Assembly (NCBI GenBank): GCA_031363915.1
Contig: JANLVI010000026.1
Coordinates: forward strand, 1-64,000
Reading direction: 5' to 3'
Source: JANLVI01 sp031363915
Lineage (GTDB): Bacteria > Vulcanimicrobiota > Vulcanimicrobiia > Vulcanimicrobiales > Vulcanimicrobiaceae
Length of the DNA stretch: 64,000 nucleotides
Part shown: piece by piece, positions 16,671 through 24,817 of the stretch
Position numbering within the stretch: the first letter of the stretch is position 1
Layout: the number at the start of each line of letters is the position of its first letter
Position numbers and translations under genes: made by a program
The notes under the pieces: model-generated
Told to the model about the DNA's origin: nothing
The model's input: the letters and a program-made list of their open reading frames with translations, nothing else
The model's database searches: none

Positions 16671-18082
16671 CCCTCGATCCGCGCGATTGGCCGTCGTTTC
16701 GAAAGCTCGCGCACGAAGCACTCGACGAGGCCATCGATTATGTCGAGAACATTCGCGAGCGTCCGGTGTGGCAACCGATCCCGGACGATCTCCGTGCCGC
16801 GTTTCGCTCGGCACCGCTGCCGACCGAACCTACGCCGCTGGCTGATGTGTATGTCGAATTTCGCGAGACGATCCTCCCGTATGCTACGGGCAACGTGCAC
16901 CCGCGGTTTTACGGCTGGGTGCATGGCGGCGGCACCGCAAGCGGCATCGTCGCCGACCTCCTGGCCTCGGCGATGAACGCGAACGTCGGCGGGCGCGATC
17001 ATGCCGCGGTCGAGATCGAGCGCGAAGTGTTGCGCTGGTGCTACGGACTTTTCGGCTTCCCCGCCGAGGCGAGCGGCTTGCTCGTCACGGGAACCTCGCT
17101 TGCCAATGCGCTTGGCATCGCCGTCGCGCGCGGCGCGACGGGCGGTACCGAACGCCGTGCCGTCTATGCCGCCGAGACGGCGCATAATTCGATCGACAAG
17201 GCACTCCGGCTATGCGGTTATCCGCCGGGAACGCTGCGCCGCATCCCGGTCGATGCGCACGACCGTATCAACCTCGACGCACTCGACGCGCAGATCGCGA
17301 TCGATCGTGCGGCCGGCGTCGTCCCCGCCGTTCTTGTTGCCTCGGCCGGTACGGTGGATGCCGGTGCGTTCGACGATTTGAATGCTCTTGCTGACCGACG
17401 CGACCGACACAACATGTGGCTGCACGTGGATGGGGCCTTCGGTGCGCTCGTCATTCTTGCGCCAACACTACGCGATCGACTTGCGGGGATCGAACGCGTC
17501 GATTCGCTCGCGTTCGATTTTCACAAGTGGCTGCACGTGCCGTACGATGCGGGCGCTCTGCTCGTTCGCGACGGCGCGAAACACCGTGCGGCCTTTGCGA
17601 CGGCCGCCTCGTATCTCAAATCGACCGCGCGCGGGATCGCCGGTGGTGCGCCTTGGTTCACGGACTTTGGAATCGATCTTTCGCGCGGTTTCCGCGCGCT
17701 CAAAGTCTGGTTTGCACTCAAGGAGTTCGGGACCAAGCAAATCGGCGACCTGATCGCCGAGAATTGCGCGCAGGCCGCGCGCCTTGGCGAACGCATTGCG
17801 GCAAGCGCGAGCTGCGAACTCTCATTTCCGGTGCAACTGAACATCGTGTGTTTCCGCTACCGTCCCGCGGGGCTCTCGGGTAGCCAACTCGATGAGCTGA
17901 ACGAAGCGATCGCACTCGACCTTGCGGAGAGCGGATTTGCCGTGGTTTCAACCACCAGCGTTGCTGGGCGGCGCGTCTTGCGCATCAACCTCACCAACCA
18001 TCGCACGACCGATGCCGACCTCAACGCGACGTTCGATGCGATCTGCGAGGCCGGCGTGCGACTTAGTGGAGCGCCTCTCTAA
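16667..18082 (+). CDS. PLP-dependent decarboxylase (aromatic-L-amino-acid decarboxylase/DDC family)
   Basis: 471 residues from GTG at 16667, overlapping the preceding stop by four bases. Features of the group II decarboxylases are present: NVHPRFYGWVHGG near the N-terminus, VTGTSLANALGIAVARG (phosphate-binding region), LHVDGAFGA (Asp to the pyridine N) and DFHKWLHVPYD, whose Lys (about residue 286) would form the Schiff base. The family decarboxylates aromatic amino acids, glutamate, diaminobutyrate or similar. Coupling with the TPR/ATP-grasp gene hints at making an amine that is then ligated, but this is inference. The 3' end overlaps the convergent hydrolase by 20 bases. Confidence 0.9.
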   Translation: MTLDPRDWPSFRKLAHEALDEAIDYVENIRERPVWQPIPDDLRAAFRSAPLPTEPTPLADVYVEFRETILPYATGNVHPRFYGWVHGGGTASGIVADLLASAMNANVGGRDHAAVEIEREVLRWCYGLFGFPAEASGLLVTGTSLANALGIAVARGATGGTERRAVYAAETAHNSIDKALRLCGYPPGTLRRIPVDAHDRINLDALDAQIAIDRAAGVVPAVLVASAGTVDAGAFDDLNALADRRDRHNMWLHVDGAFGALVILAPTLRDRLAGIERVDSLAFDFHKWLHVPYDAGALLVRDGAKHRAAFATAASYLKSTARGIAGGAPWFTDFGIDLSRGFRALKVWFALKEFGTKQIGDLIAENCAQAARLGERIAASASCELSFPVQLNIVCFRYRPAGLSGSQLDELNEAIALDLAESGFAVVSTTSVAGRRVLRINLTNHRTTDADLNATFDAICEAGVRLSGAPL

Positions 18083-18800
18083 AAAAACCGACGGCTTCGG
18101 CATAAGCGCGGTCCGTCTCGGAGGCATTCCAGCGCGGGCCTTCATCGCGCATAAATGCATGCTCGCCTTCGTATTCCGAGATTCGCGCGCTCACGTTCGC
18201 CGCGCGCAAGGCGGCGACGACGCGTGCGCGTCCGTCGATCGGAATATGCGGATCTTCGGTTCCGAAGATAACGAGCAATTTTCCGGTAATCTCGTCCACC
18301 CGCGCGAGCGTATCGACGCCGCGCGATCCGCCGAGCGAATCTTCATGCAGCCCCGTCGGATAAAATGCCGCACCCGCCCGCACGTCGGGCTGCAGCGCCG
18401 CTCGCACCGTCAGGTGGCCGCCGATGCAGAAGCCGCTCACGCCGATTTGCCCGTTGCGGACCTGCGGATGCGCGTGCAGATAATCGAGTACCGTTCGTGT
18501 GTCCGCATCGAAATGATGGACGAGCGTCTTCTGCGCGTCCGCCAGTGCCGTATCGCGGTCGGCATCGAAGTCCAGTACCCGGCCCGGCGGCTCGATCCGG
18601 TGATAAATTTCGGGTGAACAAACGATAAAACCGTAGCTTGCGAAGCGCACGACCGCTCGGAACGTCGGCTTCGTCAGCTGAAAAATATCGGAGTAGACGA
18701 GCAACCCAGGGTACGTTCCCTCGGCTTCCGGGCGCGCGACGAGCGTACGCATGGGGCCGTCCGGGGTCGCTAAGTCGACAAAATCCGTCGTCACGATCAT
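18063..18800 (-). CDS. Dienelactone hydrolase family protein
   Basis: 245 residues, alpha/beta hydrolase fold. The nucleophile elbow is GVSGFCIGGH, with Cys in place of the usual Ser, as in carboxymethylenebutenolidase. GTEDPHIP carries the acid residue and GEHAFM the catalytic His, so the triad Cys-Asp-His is complete. No signal peptide is present when starting at ATG 18800, where the family N-terminus begins; a longer frame adds an Arg/Pro-rich tail unlike the family. It overlaps the convergent PLP decarboxylase. Substrate uncertain. Confidence 0.88.
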   Translation of the reverse strand: MIVTTDFVDLATPDGPMRTLVARPEAEGTYPGLLVYSDIFQLTKPTFRAVVRFASYGFIVCSPEIYHRIEPPGRVLDFDADRDTALADAQKTLVHHFDADTRTVLDYLHAHPQVRNGQIGVSGFCIGGHLTVRAALQPDVRAGAAFYPTGLHEDSLGGSRGVDTLARVDEITGKLLVIFGTEDPHIPIDGRARVVAALRAANVSARISEYEGEHAFMRDEGPRWNASETDRAYAEAVGFFREALH

Positions 18801-18936
18801 GCCGCGCTCTTCGCCCGGCCCTCGGCGCCTCCTCGGGGCGCTCGGTAAGGGGGACGGCCGAGTAAGGATGCTTACCAAAGATGCCGATAGAACAAAATAG
18901 CTGACCGTCCGCATTTATGCGGCGAGGAGTTTGCAT

Positions 18937-19200
18937 ATGGATATCCCTGAGAACTTCGACACGTTCTTACAGGGCTTGCTCAAGGACGACGAGATTATCC
19001 AACTCGACGATGAAGATCGGGCGTTCATCGATCGCATTCTCAAATCGATCACGACCGGAAGCAAAGGCATCTTCGTCGTTTTGCACCCGAGCGACCGCAT
19101 GCAGTATATGCTGCTGAATACCAATCGCGCCGGTGCGCTCGCTCTGCTCGCGAAGGTTATGCAGCGGACCGCAGAAGCGCTCGAGGCTGACGCGGACTGA
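18937..19200 (+). CDS. Small conserved-looking hypothetical protein (87 aa)
   Basis: An 87-residue acidic, soluble protein starting at ATG 18937 with GAGGAG seven bases upstream, a strong ribosome binding site. I do not recognise the fold. It has a DDEDRAFIDRIL helix and a hydrophobic strand GIFVVLHPSDRMQYMLL. It is the first gene of a tight run with the LrgA-like and LrgB-like genes, overlapping the probable 5' end of the former, so it may be involved in the same process. Confidence 0.7.
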   Translation: MDIPENFDTFLQGLLKDDEIIQLDDEDRAFIDRILKSITTGSKGIFVVLHPSDRMQYMLLNTNRAGALALLAKVMQRTAEALEADAD

Positions 19201-19244
19201 TCGCCGCCCTTGCGGCACTCCTCACCGCTCAACTGATCGGTGAG

Positions 19245-19550
19245 GTGATCAGCCGCGCGCTGAACGTACCGATCCCCGGTCCCGTGATCGGGATGGCTCT
19301 GCTCTTCATCGTGCTCCTCGTGCGCCGCGGCATTCCGGAGCCGCTCGAACACACCGGAAACGGACTCTTGCGCGTGCTTTCGTTGCTCTTCGTGCCGGCC
19401 GGCGTCGGCGTGATGCAGCATCTGGACTTGATCGCCGCATCGTGGGTGTCGATCGCCATCACGATCGTGGCTTCGACGGCGATCACAATGCTCGTCACCG
19501 CTGGCGTCATGCACGGAGTGCAGCGTCTGGTCGATCGGCGCTCGCCGTGA
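19245..19550 (+). CDS. CidA/LrgA family holin-like protein
   Basis: 101 residues from the first canonical in-frame start (GTG 19245), with the family signature PIPGPVIGMALLF and three to four membrane segments. In-frame sequence upstream to 19191 still encodes a hydrophobic helix ending AQLIGE that matches the family's first membrane segment, but holds no ATG, GTG or TTG; CTG at 19197 is the best candidate for the true start. CidA/LrgA proteins are inner-membrane proteins linked to control of autolysis and to export of small metabolites. The stop overlaps the lrgB GTG by four bases. Confidence 0.82.
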   Translation: MISRALNVPIPGPVIGMALLFIVLLVRRGIPEPLEHTGNGLLRVLSLLFVPAGVGVMQHLDLIAASWVSIAITIVASTAITMLVTAGVMHGVQRLVDRRSP

Positions 19551-20266
19551 GCCACCCGGTCTCGATCTGGGTGTATTTGAGCGAATCGCCGCTGCTCGGC
19601 CTTGCGCTAACGCTCATCGTGTATGCCGCGGCCGACGCGCTGGCAAAACGCTTCGGCTCGCCCGCGATTCTCAATCCGGTGTTGCTCTCGATCGTCACCA
19701 TCGTGATCGTGCTGAAGTTGACGAATACCCCGTACGACCGCTATTTCGAAGGCGGCCAGTTCGTGCATTTCTTGCTCGGCCCGGCGACGGTCGCGCTTGC
19801 GATCCCGCTCTACCGCAACATCGCGCTCATCCGAAAATCGGCGCTCGCGATCGTCATCGCAATCGTCGTCGGATCCCTCACCGCGGCGGCGAGCGGCGTC
19901 GCGATCGCACGACTTCTCGGCGTGCCGGAGATCGTGGTCCGTTCGCTTGCGCCAAAGGCCGTCACGACGCCCATCGCGATGGGCATCAGCCAGCAAATCG
20001 GCGGATTGCCGTCGCTAACGGCGGCGCTCGTCATCTTGAGCGGCATCACAGGTGCGATCTTCGCCACGCTGTTGTGGCGCAAACGCGCGCAACCGGATTA
20101 TGCCTCACGCGGCGTCGCAATCGGCACCGCCTCGCACGGCATCGGCACGGCTCGCGCTCTCACCATCGATGCGACGGCCGGCGCGTTCTCGGGCCTCGCA
20201 ATGGGGCTCAATGCGCTGGTGTCTTCGCTCCTGGTGCCGCTCGTCGTTGCGCTTTTACGCTGGTAA
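19547..20266 (+). CDS. lrgB: LrgB/CidB family antiholin-like membrane protein
   Basis: 239 residues starting at GTG 19547, with about seven membrane segments. Family motifs are evident: the stretch SLAPKAVTTPIAMGIS around residues 126-141, ITGAIFATLLW, and GTASHGIGTARAL. LrgB works with LrgA/CidA at the inner membrane in programmed lysis and metabolite (pyruvate or glycolate-type) transport in other bacteria. The pair is translationally coupled. The 3' end overlaps the convergent DUF885 gene by 59 bases. Confidence 0.92.
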   Translation: MSHPVSIWVYLSESPLLGLALTLIVYAAADALAKRFGSPAILNPVLLSIVTIVIVLKLTNTPYDRYFEGGQFVHFLLGPATVALAIPLYRNIALIRKSALAIVIAIVVGSLTAAASGVAIARLLGVPEIVVRSLAPKAVTTPIAMGISQQIGGLPSLTAALVILSGITGAIFATLLWRKRAQPDYASRGVAIGTASHGIGTARALTIDATAGAFSGLAMGLNALVSSLLVPLVVALLRW

Positions 20267-22004
20267 TATAATCGTCGACGTTGTGCTCGAGGATGTCGAG
20301 CGGTACCGCGCCTTGCGCGAGCACGACGTCGTGAAAGTCGCGGATATCGTAGCGGTCGCCGAGTTCGTCTTGTGCTTTCTTGCGCAGACGTAGGATCGTG
20401 AGTTGGCCGATCTTGTACGCAAGCGCCTGGCCGGGACCGCCGATATAGCGATCGATTTCGTTTGTGACGTCGAGTCGCGTCTTCGGCGCGTTATCCAGAA
20501 AATAGTCGATCGCATCTTGGCGCGACATGCCGAAGGCGTGCATACCCGTATCGACGACAAGGCGCACCGCTCGCCACATTTCGTACGTGAGTGCGCCAAA
20601 TTTGTCGTACGGATCATCGTACAGTCCCATGTCGTTGCCCAGCGACTCGGCGTAGAGTCCCCAGCCTTCGGTATACGCGGTGTACGCAAGCGAGGCGCGA
20701 CGGAAGTCGGGGATCGCTCCAAGTTCGTGCGCGTAGGCGATTTGCAGGTGGTGGCCCGGCACCGACTCGTGCAGCGTGAGCGGTACCATCTCCCAGATTG
20801 GCCGCGACTCGGGTTTGTAAAGATTCACGTAATACGTGCCCGCGCGCGTGCCGTCGGTTGCGCCGGGCTGGTAGTACGCCGTCGTCGTGTCGGGCGCAAC
20901 GGAACTTGGGATCGGCAGCACGCCGTACGGCTCGCGCGGCAGTTTTTTGAAGACTTTGACTAAATTCGGGTCGACGCGTTTGGCGAGTGCCCGGTACGCG
21001 GTGAGCAGCTGCTCCGGATCGTTATAGTGGAATTTCGGGTCGTCGCGCAGATAAGTGAAAAAATCGTGCAGCGTACCGTGGTAGCCGATCTGCTCGAGCA
21101 ACGCTTCCATCGCAGTGCGGATGCGCTTGACTTCGCGCAGGCCCAAGTCGCGAATTTCTTGAGGCGTCATGTTGGTCGTCGTGTGTTTGCGAACGAGTGC
21201 CGCGTACCACGCCGCGCCGTCGGGCTGGGCGCTGGCCGCGATGTTCTGCGGGCACGCCGGGAGATACGTGTCGACGAAGAACGTGCGGAAAGCTTTGTAG
21301 CGCGGGATGACGTGCTGTGCGATGAGTTCGCGCGCGGTCGTCTGCAAGCGCGCGCGGTCTGCTGAGTCGATCGATGCCGGGACGTGCAAGAATGGTTTGT
21401 AGAACGCACTCGCGGTTGGATCGTCGACGATCGCGCGGTCGAGCTGCGCGGGGACGCGTTCCATGAGGACGTGGGGCGGCACCACCTGGGCGGCGATGCC
21501 CGCGCGCATCAGGATCGTCGTTTGATCGGCACGCGTCTCGAAGGCGCGGATACGTGCAAGCCAATCGTCGTAGTTCTTGAGCGTCGTGAACGGGAGCAGT
21601 TCGGCGATGTCGGCGATCGATTGCAGGCCGCCGTTCGAGGCGATGGGTGCGAGCCAGCGCCGGAAGCGGTATTCGTCCACCGAGGTTTCGTAGTCGCGCC
21701 GGAAGAGTTCGTAATTGAGTTTATCTGCAGCCGAAAGCTGCGCGAGCGGAATCGCTTTGAGTTCTGCGAGAACGCCCAGATCGTAGCGGTGCGCCTTTTC
21801 AATGCCCGCAAGCGAGAGATCGTCCCAGCGGTCCTGATAGCGCGAATCGCCGAGGAACGCCGCGAGCTCCGGACTTTGTTCTTTGCGTGCCTCCCAGTCG
21901 CGGGCGAGCATCGCGTGCAGTTGAGCCCCGGCTCTCACGGGAGCAGCGCCCGCGATGCTTCCGCAGGCAAGAACGAATGCAAAAAAAGCGGCCACGATAC
22001 GCAT
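20208..22004 (-). CDS. DUF885 family secreted metallopeptidase-like protein
   Basis: 598 residues. A signal peptide covers about 1-20 (MRIVAAFFAFVLACGSIAGA). The DUF885 body includes LTLHESVPGHHLQ (about residues 413-425), an HExxxGHH zinc-site variant, and AYTEGWGLYAESLG downstream, whose Glu is the likely third ligand. These are the catalytic marks of this family of presumed zinc carboxypeptidases. It would act in the periplasm or at the cell surface. It lies 36 bases downstream of the desaturase on the same strand, with an intrinsic terminator hairpin across its own first codons. The 3' end overlaps lrgB. Confidence 0.88.
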   Translation of the reverse strand: MRIVAAFFAFVLACGSIAGAAPVRAGAQLHAMLARDWEARKEQSPELAAFLGDSRYQDRWDDLSLAGIEKAHRYDLGVLAELKAIPLAQLSAADKLNYELFRRDYETSVDEYRFRRWLAPIASNGGLQSIADIAELLPFTTLKNYDDWLARIRAFETRADQTTILMRAGIAAQVVPPHVLMERVPAQLDRAIVDDPTASAFYKPFLHVPASIDSADRARLQTTARELIAQHVIPRYKAFRTFFVDTYLPACPQNIAASAQPDGAAWYAALVRKHTTTNMTPQEIRDLGLREVKRIRTAMEALLEQIGYHGTLHDFFTYLRDDPKFHYNDPEQLLTAYRALAKRVDPNLVKVFKKLPREPYGVLPIPSSVAPDTTTAYYQPGATDGTRAGTYYVNLYKPESRPIWEMVPLTLHESVPGHHLQIAYAHELGAIPDFRRASLAYTAYTEGWGLYAESLGNDMGLYDDPYDKFGALTYEMWRAVRLVVDTGMHAFGMSRQDAIDYFLDNAPKTRLDVTNEIDRYIGGPGQALAYKIGQLTILRLRKKAQDELGDRYDIRDFHDVVLAQGAVPLDILEHNVDDYITSVKAQRRAAPGAKTPAH

Positions 22005-22015
22005 CGTGGCCGCTT
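21981..22015 (-). terminator. Intrinsic terminator overlapping the DUF885 start codon
   Basis: On the minus strand, AAGCGGCCACGAT (22015-22003) pairs perfectly over 13 bases with ATCGTGGCCGCTT (21998-21986) around a four-base loop, and a run of seven T follows. The ATG of the DUF885 gene (22004-22002) sits at the stem/loop edge. It is well placed to end desaturase transcription and to hide or attenuate the DUF885 start. Confidence 0.85.
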
Positions 22016-22040
22016 CAACGAGGATGGTCCCTTGCCTCTG

Positions 22041-22910
22041 CTAGGCAGCCGGCTTTTGCTGTTGCTGCGCGCTCAGCGAGAGGCGCGCGATCATTTGCGG
22101 TGTGGGCAGCTTAATGTCTTTTGCCAGCTTCATCCATGCCAGCACGCGAATCATCGCGTAGGTGACGTCGATCTCAAACCACTGCATGCCGTGTTTTGCC
22201 GAGAACGGAAAAGCGTGGTGGTTGTTGTGCCAGCCTTCGCCCCACGCGAGCAGTGCGACCCACCAGTTATTCGTGGAGCGATCGCCCGTGCGGTACGACT
22301 GATAGCCGACGTGGTGCGCCGCAGAATTGACGAGCCACGTGATGTGGTACGTCGCAACGATACGCACGAAAACACCCCAAATGACCCAGGACCAGCCGCC
22401 GAGATAGAAGAGCACGGCTCCGAGCAGAATCGTCCACAGCAGATACGTCTTCTCGATGAAGCGATAGAAGGGATCCGATGCCAGATCGGGCGCGTAGCGT
22501 TCTTGCTCCGCTGGCGAGAGACGCGATTCGTTAAAGCGATAGAGCCAATCCATGTGGCTCCAGCGCAGGCCGCGATGCACGTCGTGCGGATCGCCTTCGC
22601 GGTCGGTATGCGCGTGATGCGCGCGGTGCGTGCCGATCCATTCGATCGGGCCGCCCTGCAGCGCCAGCGTTCCGAGAATCGCGGCAAAGTACTCGACCGG
22701 CTTGGCGACTTTCAGACTACGATGCGTGAGCAGGCGGTGGAAGCCGAAGGTGATGCCGATCGCGCCGGTCGCGTAGTAAAGTGCGAACGCGACCGCGAGA
22801 CCGGACCAGGAAAACATTGCGGGCCAGAACGCGAGGAGTGCAATAAGGTGGATCGCGCCGAGGGCTACCCCCGTCACGATTCCACTCGTACGTTTCGAGA
22901 GAGTCGCCAT
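22041..22910 (-). CDS. Acyl-CoA/acyl-lipid delta-9-type fatty acid desaturase
   Basis: 289 residues with four membrane segments and the three histidine boxes of membrane desaturases: HRLLTHRS (about 58-65), HRAHHAHTD (about 95-103) and HNNHHAFPF (about 228-236). These eight-plus His ligate a di-iron centre that inserts a cis double bond using O2 and electrons from a ferredoxin- or cytochrome-type donor. No fused cytochrome b5 is present. The product would adjust membrane fluidity. A terminator follows at 22015-21981. Requires oxygen, consistent with an aerobic host. Confidence 0.93.
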   Translation of the reverse strand: MATLSKRTSGIVTGVALGAIHLIALLAFWPAMFSWSGLAVAFALYYATGAIGITFGFHRLLTHRSLKVAKPVEYFAAILGTLALQGGPIEWIGTHRAHHAHTDREGDPHDVHRGLRWSHMDWLYRFNESRLSPAEQERYAPDLASDPFYRFIEKTYLLWTILLGAVLFYLGGWSWVIWGVFVRIVATYHITWLVNSAAHHVGYQSYRTGDRSTNNWWVALLAWGEGWHNNHHAFPFSAKHGMQWFEIDVTYAMIRVLAWMKLAKDIKLPTPQMIARLSLSAQQQQKPAA

Positions 22911-22986
22911 AACTTTTCAGGAGTGCGACCGGACCGCCTCAATACCTCCTGCAGGAATGCAAAAGTTCGGTGCGGAGGGCCGGGTG

Positions 22987-24426
22987 CTACTTAAGCGGCA
23001 ACCCAATCACATCGGGTCGCGGGGCAAGCTCGACGCGCTCGTGCGCGTAGTCCAGGCTCACGGTGAAACGCTCGAGCAATTTCGCCCCGAGATGGCCGCG
23101 CTCGCGCAACGTACGCGTCACGATTGCCGCGACGCTCTCGAAATGAAACGGTCCAAACTGCACGCCGTGGAGGGTGCCCGAGAAGCGGTCGCTCGTCGCC
23201 CCGATCCCCTGCGTCATACCGCGCGATTCGACGAAAAAGAGAGCGGGTCGCGTGCGGAAGTACGCATAGCCAAGGTCGATTGCCGCATCGTCGCCGGTAT
23301 CGAGTTCGAGCGAGGTGTGTTCGCCCGCGAGCCCCACGTCGACGTACGGCCGAAGATTGCGAAAGACAATCGGCACCGTGTTTTTCACGGCGCCTTGCGC
23401 GGGTGAAAAGGCGATCGTGCGATGGCCGTAGTCGATCGTCGCGCGTAACGCCGCGAGCGCATCGCCGCCGACGATGATGTCCGCTGCGCGAAAGTCGGGG
23501 AGAACGATGAAGCGCGCGTCGTGAATCTGTGCGCCCGGCAGCACGAGCGGCCCGGTATGCACGAGCCCGCTGACGTAGAGTCCAAGGCCCGCAACGTCGA
23601 TCTCCCCCTCGGGTTCGAGGTGAAGTCGCTCGGCTGCTGCGAGGCTGATCGCCATACCGACCGTGCCAGTGTCGAGCACGCAGCTAAAATCGATGCCGGC
23701 AAGCGAGCAGCGAAACGTCGGCGTCGGCGTCGTGCCCGAAAGCGCGATTGTGGCGGCGGGGGCCGGGTCGAGCGCGAGCCCCACCGGCGCATCCAGCGGC
23801 GCGGTCGCGCGCGTCACGTGGTCGTAGTTGATGTGCTCCGGCCCGATGGCGCGTTCGAATGCGAACGCCACGCCGTCGACCTCGCGGTAATCCCGGTAGG
23901 AAACCAGCCGCTGCTCGCCCTCGTCGATGTGCGTGAGGCGTCCGCTCTGCGCGTCGATCTCCGCGGTGAGCGTGCGGCCGCCGGGCGCGGTCACGCGATA
24001 CCGGGTGACGGGTTCTTCCGATGCCGGTTCGAGCGTGACGGTGCCACCGGACGCGGTGAATGCAGGTTCGGCAAACGCAAGCGAATCGATCGCACGCAGC
24101 GTGCGCGTCGTGGCGTTGTCGGCATCGTCTTCGGGAAACATGGCGTCGTTATAACTGAGCGAAAACGTGCGGTGTCCATCAAAATACGTACCGCGGCAAA
24201 CGTGATGCTGGCAGCGATGCGCGAGCCGACGCATTCCTTGCGTGTCGACGGTGTCGACGTACGTGCGGCGTTCGATCGTCTGCGTGCGCTGTGCGATGAA
24301 ATGTTCGCGCGCGGGATGTCCGGCCTGCGCGGCGAGTCGCGCGAGGCGCGCGTCAAGACCGGCGGGGGCGACGCCGAGTAGGGTCAGGAGCAGGGGGCCA
24401 ACGATAAGGCGGGACGCGAATCCCAT
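22987..24426 (-). CDS. Secreted retropepsin-like aspartyl protease family protein
   Basis: 479 residues from ATG 24426; ATG 24432 would overlap the divergent gene's start codon. The N-terminal hydrophobic stretch RLIVGPLLLTLLGVAPAGL looks like a signal peptide. Residues about 40-215 form an unassigned domain. From about 230 there are two aspartic-protease-like halves: FSCVLDTGTVGMAISL (DTG, first active Asp), then a flap region and DIIVGGDAL, and again SLELDTGDDAAIDLG (second DTG). Two DTG motifs suggest a pepsin-like single chain made of two retropepsin-like lobes. Periplasmic location is likely; the substrate is unknown. Confidence 0.8.
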   Translation of the reverse strand: MGFASRLIVGPLLLTLLGVAPAGLDARLARLAAQAGHPAREHFIAQRTQTIERRTYVDTVDTQGMRRLAHRCQHHVCRGTYFDGHRTFSLSYNDAMFPEDDADNATTRTLRAIDSLAFAEPAFTASGGTVTLEPASEEPVTRYRVTAPGGRTLTAEIDAQSGRLTHIDEGEQRLVSYRDYREVDGVAFAFERAIGPEHINYDHVTRATAPLDAPVGLALDPAPAATIALSGTTPTPTFRCSLAGIDFSCVLDTGTVGMAISLAAAERLHLEPEGEIDVAGLGLYVSGLVHTGPLVLPGAQIHDARFIVLPDFRAADIIVGGDALAALRATIDYGHRTIAFSPAQGAVKNTVPIVFRNLRPYVDVGLAGEHTSLELDTGDDAAIDLGYAYFRTRPALFFVESRGMTQGIGATSDRFSGTLHGVQFGPFHFESVAAIVTRTLRERGHLGAKLLERFTVSLDYAHERVELAPRPDVIGLPLK

Positions 24427-24430
24427 CTTC

Positions 24431-24817
24431 ATGGAGTTCCATGCAATCGACACGTACCTTCTCGACGGCACGCCCGCAAAAGGCGCGGCGATCGATGCTG
24501 CGCTCGCAAAACCCATCGACGACCCGCGCGCCGCGCCATTCTATCGCGCACTCCACGCCGTCGGCGCGCGCGCAGCCGACGAGGCCTTAGTCGCTTTGCG
24601 GTTGGTGCTGGCCGGAAAAGATCCGGCGGACGCCGCGATCCGGCGCATGCGGGCACTCGCGGCGCTGGTGCGCGCGGCGCATGCGAATAACCTGACTGCG
24701 ATCGCCGCGACGTTCACCAAAGATGGTGAGGCGATCGGTGATTTGGCAGCGCTCAAAGGCGATCCGGGCGTGCTCCTTGGCGCAGCGCGCGAAGCGTACG
24801 TCGCGGGCTTGAGCTAA
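24431..24817 (+). CDS. Hypothetical Ala-rich protein (128 aa)
   Basis: 128 residues, not recognised. It is soluble, very Ala-rich and mostly helical by composition, with no Cys or obvious motif. ATG 24431 begins within the divergent protease promoter region, and its stop overlaps the convergent aldo/keto reductase end by four bases. Coding is supported by how tightly it fills the space between two genes, not by homology. Confidence 0.55.
   Translation: MEFHAIDTYLLDGTPAKGAAIDAALAKPIDDPRAAPFYRALHAVGARAADEALVALRLVLAGKDPADAAIRRMRALAALVRAAHANNLTAIAATFTKDGEAIGDLAALKGDPGVLLGAAREAYVAGLS

Noticed and set aside
21384..22994. 536-residue plus-strand frame
   Set aside because: Runs antisense to the DUF885 and desaturase genes and through their terminator; no recognisable domain.
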